Positions 53,638 to 64,000 of a DNA stretch of 64,000 nt are shown here, one piece after another (positions within the stretch are counted from its first letter, which is position 1; every line of letters begins with the position of its first letter). The stretch comes from Zygnema cylindricum (taxonomy: Eukaryota; Streptophyta; Zygnematophyceae; Zygnematales; Zygnemataceae), in NCBI GenBank assembly GCA_037447655.1, contig JBBHKE010001278.1, positions 1-64,000 on the forward strand. The letters run 5' to 3'. A program made the position numbers and the translations under genes. Below the pieces are notes generated by a model, which ran no database searches, was not told where the DNA came from, and saw only the letters and a list, made by a program, of their open reading frames with translations.

Positions 53638-55222
53638 CTAGTCTATCTTTTCTTTCAGTCCACACTTCACCCTACAAAATGTTAATTTGGGAGAAGGAAG
53701 TGGCTTAGTCATCATATCTGCTACCATCTCTCCATCCGGTCTATATTCCAAACTAATTACTTTATTCTCAACTTTCTCTCTAACAAAGCTCAAACGAATA
53801 TCCATATGCTTTGCTTTAAAGTGATGCTTAAGATTTGCTGCAATTGCAATCGCAGCTTGATTGTCACAAAATATCTTTTGCACTCCACTCTTCATATATC
53901 CCAGTTCTTGAAGCAAAGATTTCACCCACATCAATTCTTTCACAGCCGAACAAGAGGCCATATACTCAGCCTCCATGGTGGACTGAGCAATCACCTTTTG
54001 TTGCTTGCTACTCCAACAGCAAGCCCCATTCCCAACATACAACACATACCCAGAAGTACACCTTCTCATCGGAGCATCCCCATAACTGGCATCACTCCAA
54101 GTGGTGATGACAGTATTATCCCCTCCCAAATGCAACCACAAATCTCTTGTTCCTATCAAGTACCGCATGACACTTTTGGGCGCTTCCCAATCTTTCTTCC
54201 TAGGATCATTCAGACTCCTACTTAATACTCCCACAGCTGCTGCAATATCAGGACGAGTACAGTTCGTAAAATATATCAAACAACCGACAACCTGTCTGTA
54301 TGGAATAGTTTGCATCAACTTGCTTTCCTCAGGTCCTAACTCATTATCCAAGATCAAGACTACCTCTTCTGAGCTCCCCTCATAACCCTTCTTTAAGTCC
54401 ATGGGAGTCGTGCAACTATTTGCTTTATCCATCTGAAAGTTTTCAAGCATATTCCCTATTGCTTCCTTTTGAGTTTGTCTAATTGTTTTCTTCTCTCTAT
54501 CTCTTTCCATCTGAATTCCCAAAATGTACTTTGCCTCTCCCAAGTCTTTCATTTCAAATCTACTCTTTAGATCCTTTTTCAGCGTATTAATTTTCACCAT
54601 TGATTTACTCAAAACAAGCAAATCATCAACATAGATGGCAATGAAAATTATACCTTCCTCATCCTCAAATAGATAGATTGAATGATCCGAACTGATTCGG
54701 ATATATCCCAAACTTGTCAAAAACTCGTCCAACTTCTTGTTCCATTGACGTGGAGCTTGCTTTAGTCCATAAAGAGACTTTATCAATCTGCAGACCTTAC
54801 TTTCTTCTCCCTTTTCAACAAATCCTTCTGGCTGTCGCATGAAGATCTCTTCTTCTAATTCCCCGTATAAGAGAGCGGTTTTGATGTCCATCTGGTGCAC
54901 TTCCATGTCTTCCGCTGCCGCTAAACTAAGTAGATTCCGGAAGGAGGTAAATCTAACAACCGGAGCGAAGGTCTCCTCATAATCGATTCCCTCCTTTTGT
55001 GTGAACCCCTTTGCCACTGATCTGGCTTTGTATCGCTCAATGCTGTTATCGGGATTGAGTTTCAACTTAAATACCCACTTACATCCTATCCGCTTTCTGT
55101 CCGGAGGACAATCCACCAACTCCCATGTGTTTGCTTCCATAATGGAAGCCATCTCATCATTAATGGCTGTCACCCATCTACTACTTTCCGGACTATAAAT
55201 TGCCTCTAAGTAAGTCTGGGGT
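53638..55222 (-). pseudogene. Reverse transcriptase-RNase H part of pol, element C
   Basis: An open stretch of more than 511 codons. RT has WVFKLKLNPDN, ARSVAKGFTQKEGIDYEE, HQMDIKTALLYGELEEE, LYGLKQAPRQWNKKLDEFL and the catalytic YVDDLLVLSKS; RNase H has SDASYGD, EAEYMAS, CDNQAAIAI and DGEMVADMMTKP. RT and RNase H catalytic residues all look intact, unlike the disrupted Gag and integrase. Domain order integrase before RT is copia (Ty1) type. Confidence 0.93.
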
Positions 55223-57086
55223 TAGCTAAAACGTGACATCTTAGTTACCTTGTTGTTCACTTGCCTCTCTTGAAGTCTCTTGCTACTTCTCCTTCCTCCC
55301 TCAAACTCTGATGCTGGGATGGAGGGTAATCTCGGATTTCTCCGAACGACTTCATCTTCTCCCCTATCCGTGGAGTCCATCTCCGGACGTTCATCATCTG
55401 TTTCCTGTCTTTCTTGGGTTGAATTGGAAGTAGTGTCTCTAAGAGAGGATCACTCTCGATCAGATTTTTCTCTTCCTCTGCAAGGTCAGGCTGAACCAGA
55501 GTTCGGTTAGAAGAATCTGAATATAACTCAATTTCTGATTCAATTCTAATTTTGACCGGTTTAGTGTACTTAAAGGGATCTATGGACTTTCCTTCGTCCA
55601 TAACAACCAAGTGTTTCACTAGAATTATGTCTTCTCTTCCGAGATCATAAACTCTATACCCCTTTACATTTTCATCATACCCAAGTAAGTATCTCGGCTT
55701 TCCTCTAGCATCTAACTTCCAATCAGATTTTTCTGTGTTTAGACTAAACACTTGACTTCCAAACACCTTTAAGTGTGAAATATCAGGTTTTCTCCCTGTC
55801 CATCTTTCATAAGGTGTTTGGCCTTTTACGGCCGAGGTAAGGACTCTATTTTTGAGATAGTCAGCACAATTCATAGCCTCTGCCCAAAATCTTTTCCTTA
55901 TCTTTTTATGTGTCAACATGCTACGAGCACTATCACTTAATGTCCGATTTAGTCTCTCGGCTTCACCGTTTTGTTCGGGATTCTTTGGGACAGTCTTTTG
56001 GTGTTGAACCCCTTCCCCTTTCAAGTAATCCTCAAACTCATTAGAAGTGAATTCCCCCCCATTATCACTTCTTATTCTCTTTATAGGTGTCTCATGAAGC
56101 TTTTCACTCCATGATTTATATTCCTTAAAATAAGTTGAAGCCTCATATTTGTTTTTCAAGAAATATACTCGAGAGTATCTAGACCAATCATCAGTGATAG
56201 TAAGCATAAATCTTTTCCCTCCAACTGATGGCACTTTGGCCGGTCCCCATATGTTAGTGTGAACCAAATCTAAAACCTTTTCACCCTTATATGTTGCGGC
56301 TTTTGGAAAAGGCAATTTGTGGGCCTTTCCTTGAGCACACCCAGTACAATCATCCAAAGTCTCATTATCTCCAAAATGTATGCCCTCAACTACACCCGTT
56401 TTCTTCATTTTCTTCAACCTATCTAGATGCACATGTCCCAATCTTTTATGCCACATCATCAAATCACTTACACTAGCATAGTAAACTCTCGTCTTTCCAT
56501 TACTCAAATTCAGCCTAAACATTCCTTGGCTACCCTTTTCAGCTGTGAAGTACACTTCATTCTCATAGCTAGCAACAAAGACTCCTTTCTTAGTACTAGT
56601 CTCAAAACCCTTATCATCTAAGACCGACGTAGAGATAAGATTTTTTTTCAGCTCCGGAATAAAAAGAACATCAGAGAAAGTGACTATAGATGTCTTTCCA
56701 TCAACTAGGACCTTCAGATCTACTGATCCCACTGAATTAGTGGTCACTATTCTCCCATCCCCATACTCTATCTCTACAGTAGGGATCTTTCTCATTTTGG
56801 TAAACAATGGTTTTTCTCTACACATATTCATAGAGGCTCCTGAATCAATGATCCATCCTTCTTCAGGAGCTTCTCTTACTCCACCAAAAGCACACTTTTG
56901 CCTCCTTGGAATCTTTAACTCACCTTTCACCTCCATCTCCTCGTTGAGGAGGAGTTCTCCATCGTCCTCATTGGAGTCCTCTCCGATTACTTGTGTTGCC
57001 ACAAATGCCTTCTTTTTCTTTGCGGCTGGTTTTCCGGCATGTTCTTCCTTCAATCTCAGCTCAGTCAATTTAGTACACTCCGCCAT
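55223..57086 (-). pseudogene. Protease-integrase part of pol, element C
   Basis: A 609-codon open stretch starting MAECTKL. Protease WIIDSGASMNMC (active-site Asp-Ser-Gly), pre-integrase HHCC (WHKRLGHVH, CTGCAQGKA), integrase core with DLVHTNIWGP, TITDDWSRYSR, RIRSDNGGEFTS and PEQNGEAERLNRT, then a C-terminal region (LKVFGSQVFSLN). It changes frame after LLPIQ near 55430 and meets a TAA at about 55223. The triad Asp in RSDNGG and Glu in AER are present; the first Asp is Asn. Confidence 0.92.
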
Positions 57087-58000
57087 GTAATGATCGGCTT
57101 CTTACAAAAGTGACAAAGCCCGTTCGGAGGCCTTGATCCAGATCCTTCCGATTGATTTCCTCTTCATCCTCCACCAAAGTTCCCATAAGGTTGCTAGGAA
57201 TCCTTACCCCCCCAGTTAGTGCCAGCAGCCAATGCCTAAACACTCTTTCCTCCTCTCCGAATCTCAATTGTGCTTTCCCGAACCAAAAACATTCCCACAA
57301 CCGAGTTCGATATCCATCGATGATCTGGCAAATCCTGAACCCTGTTAACAATGTTTTCATAATCATCTGGGAGTTTCATCAACAAAGTATTCACCTTCTC
57401 TTTCTCGGTCTCCCTTTTCCCTACACTCTCCAACTCCATAAATAACCCGACCAAGTCATTTCAAAAATCTAACATCTTTCCCCCTTTGTACACATATGCT
57501 TGTACCTTTTGACCTACCAGCTTCTGCTGTTGAATCATACCACTCTTGTAAATGGTGACAAGGGCCTCCCACAACTCGTTCGCCCTGTCCACATGAAGAT
57601 GAGGTGTAGCCACTGCTTGGGTGAGACGCCTGAGAATAAAATGAGTCGCCACGGTATTGTTATAATCCCAGATTACACTATCATTTTCCTCGGTTTCCTG
57701 AACATCTGCTGCCAAAACTGATCCAGTAGGTATCGGTGTGAGTTTCTCCTTCACCTTCTCCTTCCCTATGTCCGACACGATGCTTTCGCCAATATCCTCT
57801 TCCACCTCTGCCCCCGTAGATCCTCCTGTGAAACGAGATCCTTCAAATCCTGGTGGAACTCCCAATTTTGCGGATGGCAGACGCACACGACCACTCACAA
57901 TGCCCCATAGTCGTTTTTCAACCAGTGCACCCCTTATCATGGTTTCCCAATAAATAAACCCTGTTCCATTGAAAATGGGCACCCTAGAGGGTGGGCCCAT
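57070..58000 (-). pseudogene. Gag of element C
   Basis: MGPPSRVPIFNGTGFIYWE starts a copia Gag (F-N-G-T-x-F motif) that runs to a TGA at about 57461 after GGKMLDF, where element B has Cys-Asn-Asp. The frame then continues through LMKLPDDYENIVNRV to a TAG after GGKSV, shared with element B. The zinc knuckle CHFCKKP is broken by a 1-bp deletion before HYMAEC (about 57092). Confidence 0.88.
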
Positions 58001-58004
58001 AACC

Positions 58005-59116
58005 TGAAATTTTGTGACCTCCATTGGTCCACAAAATGTCCAGCTTATATGAAGCCTCTAGGATAATATTTGCAGTTTTGACTTTGGCAATGAATAAGTG
58101 CCACCTTGGCACGCAAAAACTCTAACCGACTACACCCGTGTGTAGCCTGGACTCCCCTGAGTCCGTTGCTAAAAAAATCACTGAATTTGCTCACCCGAGC
58201 ATTAAGTTATGGCTGTTCAAAGACAACATATTTATACAGATGGCCTCTAGGAGAGAGGACTTTCAAAATTTTGTCTAAGTCCTGAATACCTAACTAATAG
58301 CTACCCTATGCCAATCAAAATAAAGTACTCTAATTGTTGTACATACATAGTTCACCAGCAGCCGTACTTTATGTACGGATATATTCAGCACCACTCACGT
58401 TATGCCATGTGGCTAATAGGTCAACATTATTCTGTCCCTTTTCTCTTCCGGCATCCTATAGGATGATGCCACATGTCATTTCCTCCCATTTCGTCGAACT
58501 GCTCCCAGATAATTGTTCCGGCGTTCCAGCACTCACGCGTGCCGTCCTTTCTTTTTCGTCGATCAATTTCACGCGTTCGATCTGACGGCGCGCCGAATTA
58601 ATGTTGACCGTTGAAAATCACCGGTCAATATTCCGTATTGACCGCTGAATTTCAACGGTCAACATTCCGTGTTGACCGTTTGAAATTCCTTCTTCTTTTG
58701 CGACCCGTCGATCGTGACATTTAATTTCGTCCGTCGAAATCAAATATTTGTTGAATTTATTTCGTGCGGTACTGCATTTCGTGCGGTACCACACGTTTCA
58801 TGTTTCGTTTCGTTACGTAAGTCGTTACAAGGAATATGTCTTTGTGTTGTGTTTAAATACTTACGAAATACATTGCGTATAACGTTTCATCAATACCAAA
58901 TGGATAAGGAGTGAAACAATTTGTACGGTTTTCGTCCAGAGGTTACAAGATCAAATCCTGTCTGGGTAGCGTAGCTTTTGCATGAGCCTTGTCTTCTGCC
59001 CATCGTCTCATGTGCCTGAGGCAGCCTAAGGTTGCCCGTCAATTCTCATTGACTACGACAAGTGAGAGCTGCAGGATCCTTTAAAAAGATAGAATATAAA
59101 ATATCACTTTTCAACA
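58005..59116 (-). repeat. 5' LTR of element C
   Basis: Same length and order as the other LTR. The tRNA-like stem is at 58945-58961 (one arm base changed). The gag ATG starts at 58000, 4 nt past the LTR end. Confidence 0.93.
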
Positions 59117-59121
59117 GGGGA

Positions 59122-59601
59122 TAACACTGACATCACTACTTGGAATGATGCCAGTTATGGGGATGCTCCGATGAGGAGGTGTACTTCTGGATATGTGTTG
59201 TATGTTGGGAATAGGGCTTGTTGTTGGAGCAGTAAGCACAAAAGGTGATTGCTCAGTCCACCATGGAGGTTGAGTATATGGCCTCTTGTTCTGCTGTGAA
59301 AGAATTAATGTGGGTGAAATCTTTGCTTCAAAAATTGGGATATATGAAAAGCGGAGTGCAAAAAGTATTTTGTGACAATCAAGTTGCAATTGCAATTGCA
59401 GAAAACGCTAAGCATCACTTTAAAGCAAAGCATATGGATATTCGTTTTAGCTTTGTTAGAGAGAAGGTTGAGAATAAAATAATTAGTTTGGAATATAAAC
59501 CAGATGGAGAGATGGTAGCAGATATGATGACTAAACCAGTCCCTTCTCCTAAATTGATATTATGTAGGGAGAAGTGTGGACTGAAGCAAAAGATAGACTA
59601 G
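59122..59601 (+). pseudogene. Copia RNase H of element B, resumed part
   Basis: Continues the frame interrupted at 52512: the RNase H motifs NDASYGDAPMRRC, then VEYMASC (usual EAEY reads EVEY) and CDNQVAIAI, ending at TAG 59599-59601. The usual SDASY is NDASY, and a stop follows near WSSK. The C-terminal GEMVADMMTKP motif precedes the polypurine tract. Confidence 0.9.
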
Positions 59602-59614
59602 AAAATAAGGGGAG

Positions 59615-60586
59615 TGTTGAAAAAGGAGGTATTTTGTAGTCTTTCTTATGGACTTACTGCAGCCCTCATGCTTGTCGTAGTCACTGAGGACCTGTATAAA
59701 GCCATGGCTGCTTGCTGCAGCTAAAGGAGACAAGCAGATCATTCAGGGCAGCTTTTCTTTGCAAAATATATTACTGCACCTTGTGAGAATTGACCCAGTG
59801 ACCTCTGGATGATCACCGTACGGACCAGCCGTACGCCTTATCCAGTAAGCCTTGAAGATTCGATACATGTATATGGCGCGATAATGATTTAAAGTTGTAC
59901 AGCGCCGGACATTTCATTTAACAAGTTACGGAACGATTTATGCATAGAAACATACCGCGTCGCACGAAATCGGGACCGCACGAAAATTACGAATTAACAT
60001 TTAATTTCGACGGACGAAATTAAAATGTCTAGATCTGATCGAAGGACTCACAGTGGGGCCGGAATACCGGAATAGACATTTGGCGGTTTGCGGAGCAGAT
60101 GTCGGCGGATGACACGTGGCAACATATGGTTGGACGGCGGACATTACGGGAGGAGCAACTACGGCTCCGGAAATGACACGCGTCAGCGGACCGGCCATGC
60201 CGTACTATGGCCGTACAAGAAGTACAGCGGTACCTGTACCTTCTTGTACTTTACAGTCATATGATTGGTCTAGTACCTTAGAGATAGGTTTAGAGAGGTA
60301 GCTTAGGACTTAGAATATTTTCGGTTTTTCAGCCTCTCTCCCAGAGAGCACCTGTATTTATGGACCAACTTTGGTCAGCCATAACTTAATGCTCAGGTGA
60401 GCAAATTCAGTGATTCTTTTTGCAGCAAACTCAGGGGAGTACAGGCTACACAGGGGCATAGTTGGTCAGAGTTTTTGCGTCCCAGGGTGGGACTTATTCA
60501 CTGTCAAAGTCAAAAGTGCATATATTATCCTAGAGGCTTCACATAAGCTAGACATTCTGTGTACCAATGGAGGTCACAGAATAACA
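59615..60586 (+). repeat. 3' LTR of element B (972 bp)
   Basis: Begins TGTTGAAAAAGGAGG, ends CACAGAATAACA. Antisense tRNA-like features: T-arm-like at about 59781-59800 and D-arm-like GCCTTATCCAGTAAGCC at 59835-59851. Confidence 0.92.
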
Positions 60587-60591
60587 CCAAG

Positions 60592-60993
60592 CTAATACTA
60601 ATCTATCAAGCTACCACTGAGCTACCACTAAGCTAACTAGATTCATCTATATCGCAGCTGCTCTTTACTAAACTGAATCATATTAAAATATCCGCAGTTA
60701 CGTCGTCCGTATGGATCGTATCAAATGTAATCGCAGTTGCGTTGTCCTGACTTTGTCGCTGCTGCTTTGTTTTGACTGTGTCGCAACTGCGTTGCTGTAT
60801 CGCAGCTGCGTTGTCTTCCGTCGATGTGTGATGTGGATGTGGATGTAAGTGTCAAACCAAGATACATGAAACAGTGCTTTAGGTGATGACGAGTGTCCTT
60901 ATACTAATTTACTCAGACTTAAAGCTTTTCAAAAACAACAGAACTGACAGCCAGTCCAGCCAATCCATTCACTACACCACCCATAGTTTTTAG
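60592..60993. repeat. Right flank of element B with degenerate CGCAGYTGCGTTG repeats
   Basis: Imperfect units such as CGCAGCTGCGTTGTC and CGCAACTGCGTTGCTG (about 60650-60825). Related to the array at 8150. Ends with a TA-element-like start TACACCACCCATAG near 60973. Confidence 0.5.
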
Positions 60994-61688
60994 TCTAGTG
61001 TTGTGTATCGGTAAAAAACTTATCGCGATAACACCGATACCGATAGTTATCGATTATCGAACGGTTAGAGGTCCCAATATATCGGTAGACCAACAAATTC
61101 CATATCTGCGATAACTAAAAAAATATAGTATGCAAACAATAGTACTATAAAATATACTGTATTTTATTATTTACTTTATATAGCGTGGTATGCCACGTGT
61201 AAGAATTTGTTCCGTACGCTGTTTAACGAAAATTTATTACGGATAGCGCGGCACATAAACGTTGACAAATTTAGAATAATAACAGACGAACAAATATGTC
61301 GGACTGCCGCCATTAACTACCATTTATAAAAATATAATAGGCCAAAGGAAATTCTGGAAGGGGTACCCAAGTAAAACCCCTTTAAATTAGAAATAATGAA
61401 AGAAGTATCGCAATTTTTTACCGAAATCGGGGGGAAGGGGGTCGGCAGCCCGTCCAGGGAATGACACGTACACTTGAGTGAACTGGCCGTACATTTATCT
61501 GTATTGTTTGTACAGATATCGCTGATAGTTGTCGATATTGGTGCTATCGCCAATAATAACCAATAAATATCAGGTATTTATCAGCGATAACACCGATAAC
61601 GATATATCGTACCAATATATCGATTATCGGTTACCCAAAAAAAGGCTCATATCAGTTATCGGCAAATCGTTACTGATACATAACACTA
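60994..61688. mobile_element. Second copy of the hAT-like MITE, with about 220 bp extra
   Basis: TIR TAGTGTTGTGTATCGG (from 60996) and CTGATACATAACACTA. Probable duplication GTTTTTAG (60986-60993) and GTTATTAG (61689-61696), 7 of 8. Same orientation and internal order as 46727-47197, but about 61230-61490 has no counterpart there. Confidence 0.7.
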
Positions 61689-61696
61689 GTTATTAG

Positions 61697-62089
61697 TACA
61701 CCATGAATCGCTATTAGCATTCATAAATAATTAGTGTTAAAAACTAATTTGTGTTAGTAATTCTAAATTGGGTTTCAAGCTTTTGGCCAATAAAAAATAA
61801 CTCTAATTTATACACATAACTCTACTTTGGGTACATTTTTCACATAGTGTAGCCGGTATAGCCCGTGTTAACATAGTCGACGTTTGAACATGTGAGAACA
61901 AGTTTGCGTGATTTTCTCGCGTATTTATAATTGGGAATTCAAGTGCACTACTCACTCACTTTCACGTCTAGACGCCTTTATCTGACACTCTTTCTTTATG
62001 ATTGTGCAAAATAATAAGCAATTAGTACAAATTGACACAAACTTGAAGTATACTATGTAATATTGTCCAAATTAAATGTACAAATATTT
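61697..62089. other. AT-rich sequence starting with a TA-element end
   Basis: Begins at a TA-element start (TA|CACCATGAATCGCTATTAGC) whose partner end is not found. No coding region recognised. Confidence 0.35.
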
Positions 62090-64000
62090 TTTTTTTCCAA
62101 ATAAACAATGGTAAGACCATCTCAGTACAAAAAAGAAAAACATAATTGACACAAAAAAAAATTGATGACCAACAAAGGTAAGAAACCAAAATCCTAAACG
62201 CCTAAAAGCATAACAAATGTTGTTTAACTGTTCAAACACTACAATCGACCCTAAATACTAAAGCTTGAAACCATGCCACAATAAAAATTGGAACGACGAA
62301 CATCGTCTATATGCGTCGGGTGGCGCGGGGGTAAGTCTCGCATTCCTCGACCATCATTCACCATTGTGCTCCTACGGATAATGGTCGAAGCTTGGAACGT
62401 CAAAAGACGACAGGCATACGTTGGTCGTAGAAGGTTGACATGAGAATTGGAGAAGGGTTGTCGGGTCCTCTAACTTCGGAAGATCGTCGAGCGCTCCCAA
62501 ATTTCTCCAAAGCAAATCATTTGAATTTATCAACTAGGTCTCCGTACGCGTAATCACATTGTTGCATCACAAGCCGCAACACCAATATGCAATGCCGGCG
62601 CGAGGAGACACAAGATCTTACACAGGTTGTGGGGAACACGTCACGCAATGTTCGCGCTGCTCCATGTAGAAACACAAGATCCACACAAGGGCCCCGTGTA
62701 CCTCTAAATTGAGAACTTGGTTGTATTATATGCATCAGTTCGTGCTTCATTGTGTATCCTTCTTCGCAACCCACGGTAGCAATTACATCTCGTACCATGT
62801 CATGTAATGTTGATCGCTCCCCACCGTGTGAGCAATGTAACCAATGGACCATTTACTCGTCTATAGGTTGACTACAAATGCCACGGGGCTTGCATAAAAG
62901 GGAAGGTGTGACAGAGGTCGCAAAAGTCAAAATTTACGATACTCAAATCCAACATAGTTTTTTGTTTAAATCTGAACACCCGAAATTCGGCCGGGTGATG
63001 TCACGCTCCTAATTTGTTACCCCGATACCCGATACGTGTTTACGAAACAAAAGATAATCGAAACTCGATTTCTTGCGACTACCCGTACCCGGATATGTAC
63101 ATAACTAATGGTACATCTCCCTCATACCTTCAACGATACCAAGAGTATAAAGTACAATAATGTTGTATAGTATGGACAATATTGTACTATACAGTTGTAG
63201 TGGAACGTACTTGCAAAATTTTCTTTTTTTTTCGCTTTTGCTTACTTGGCCGATCTCGAATTTGTTTTTTTTCTTTTTGAATAACCCGACCGAATCCTAC
63301 TGGCCCCCAAAATTTGCCACCCGAATCCGTTTCGGATCTAACGACGCGTACAAATCGAGTACGGATTCGGGTACCCGATTGCAACCTCTAAGGTGCAGCA
63401 AGCCAAGCGGTAAATGAAAGTCAACATAAAAGTGAGGAGAAGATAAATGGAGTGAAGTGAAATTGTTGTACCAATAAGCCAAGCTCTAGCCCTAGGCCCC
63501 AAACACGATCACATTTCATAAGGCGCTTCAATCGTAAGGAGAGCCTCTAGTATATATTTTAATTCGACAACAAGTGCGTTATCAGGGACGTGTTGTCGTA
63601 CGCGTAAGCAAATTCTGGTGATGAGGGAAGAGAACGTGGACACTTAAGCTTAGGCCTCAATCTATAAAAGCGCTCAAATGGACAATAGCTTGTGTTCGAA
63701 TAAGAACAACCCCTCGTCAACGTGAGAGATCGGATGATGTAAAATATGAGTACTGTCCACTAAAAACCTTGAGGTAAAAATAGATGCCACTAAAGCCCAA
63801 CTCTTTGGGTAAGCAGTTGGCGCCAAGGTGGCTGTAGGACGTAAACTGACACCACCGCAACAGATTTGTAAAACCATTTGTCTAAGAGCGAAAAGGCTTT
63901 CCAAGCAATCAAAGATACCATGGCCAACTAGTTCATGTTTGTTTCTCAAATAGGCGATCATTAAATTCGAAAAAAGAGGTAAGGAAAAAAAAATTGGGGG
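62090..64000 (-). pseudogene. Second copy of the non-LTR retrotransposon (minus), interrupted by a hAT-like element and the window edge
   Basis: From the right edge leftwards it encodes LVGHGIFDCLESLFALRQ (about 63930-63870; copy 1 has LVGHGIFDLPGGALARQ), a thumb region to about 63674, then beyond the insertion ICSQPIDE, LHCSHGGERSTLHDMVRDV, VDLVFLHGAARTL (62852-62640) and NPSPILMSTFYDQR (about 62430). Its 3' untranslated part matches copy 1 (TTTTAGGCGT, then TTTTTTGTACTGAGATG) and ends near 62090. The conserved cluster C-x-C, H-x3-C, SHGGER, HD, VD-VFLHGA is shared by both copies. Confidence 0.78.
62912..63390. mobile_element. hAT-like element inserted in the second non-LTR copy
   Basis: Left end CAGAGGTCGCAAAAGTC, right end GATTGCAACCTCTA; same TIR family as 5440-6306. 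The flanks AGGTGTGA and AGGTGCAG agree at five leading bases. 479 bp with ACCCGTACCCG-type motifs. Its position explains the added distance between the two coding halves relative to copy 1. Confidence 0.65.

Larger units (their letters stand above)
52513..59116 (-). mobile_element. Copia element C (inner, full structure, minus strand), target duplication GGGGA
   Basis: Two LTRs of equal length (1112 bp; 52513-53624 and 58005-59116) bracket a complete gag-pol. GGGGA occurs at 52508-52512 and 59117-59121, where it restores the RNase H reading of element B. Polypurine tract AAATAAGGGGAG at 53625 onward (minus). LTR pairs differ at a few percent of positions by eye, so the insertion is not very recent. 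Confidence 0.95.
47608..60586 (+). mobile_element. Copia element B (outer, full structure), target duplication CCAAG
   Basis: 5' LTR 47608-48617, internal region 48618-52512 plus 59122-59614, 3' LTR 59615-60586. CCAAG lies on both sides (47603-47607, 60587-60591). The polypurine tract AAATAAGGGGAG immediately precedes the 3' LTR. The element is split by element C (52513-59116) within its RNase H region. Confidence 0.93.

Overview
This 64 kb window is eukaryotic nuclear DNA. Its genes have GT-AG introns, intergenic sequence is long and AT-rich, and there are several layers of LTR, non-LTR and DNA-transposon insertion. The host genes (a spliced FtsJ-type RNA methyltransferase resembling a plant family, a many-exon Ppx/GppA phosphatase with an N-terminal extension, and two intronless alpha/beta hydrolases) together with plant-type Ty1/copia elements suggest a streptophyte (charophyte alga or seedless plant). 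That placement is an inference; no species is recognised. The tetranucleotide GTAC is strikingly frequent in non-coding DNA throughout.

Layout. 1-3.1 kb: first three exons of an FtsJ/RlmE-like methyltransferase on the minus strand, running off the left edge. 3.4-14.0 kb: a dense field of DNA elements, comprising two nested pairs of Harbinger-like elements (TTA/TAA target duplications), a hAT-like element with an exact 8-bp duplication, a 49-bp minisatellite, a solo copia LTR, and a cluster of TA-flanked miniature elements. 14.8-21.8 kb: two paralogous intronless alpha/beta hydrolases flanking a decayed non-LTR retrotransposon. 22-27.6 kb: mostly unassigned DNA with a hexamer repeat and a second solo LTR. 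27.6-34.4 kb: a decayed copia element (A) inserted beside or into an older LTR and itself carrying an unrelated solo LTR.

35.7-43.2 kb: Ppx/GppA exopolyphosphatase-family gene on the minus strand, with 12 exons placed exactly by splice sites and reading phase and a C-terminal exon that is uncertain. 44.4-47.2 kb: a second TA-element cluster, a Harbinger-like element and a hAT-like element. 47.6-60.6 kb: a full copia element (B, plus strand, target duplication CCAAG) split by a second full copia element (C, minus strand, target duplication GGGGA) of the same lineage but with different LTR U3 sequence. 61-64 kb: a second copy of the hAT-like element and a second copy of the non-LTR element, itself interrupted by a hAT-like insertion.

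The host genes have no evident shared pathway. The mobile elements form an ordered history of insertions. The most unusual signals are a tRNA-like stem-loop module shared by the copia LTRs on their antisense strand, an Asp-to-Asn change at the expected first catalytic position of integrase in all three copia copies, a gag start codon only 4 nt after the LTR, internal hairpins in the Harbinger-like elements, and duplicated 3' splice sites in the phosphatase gene.
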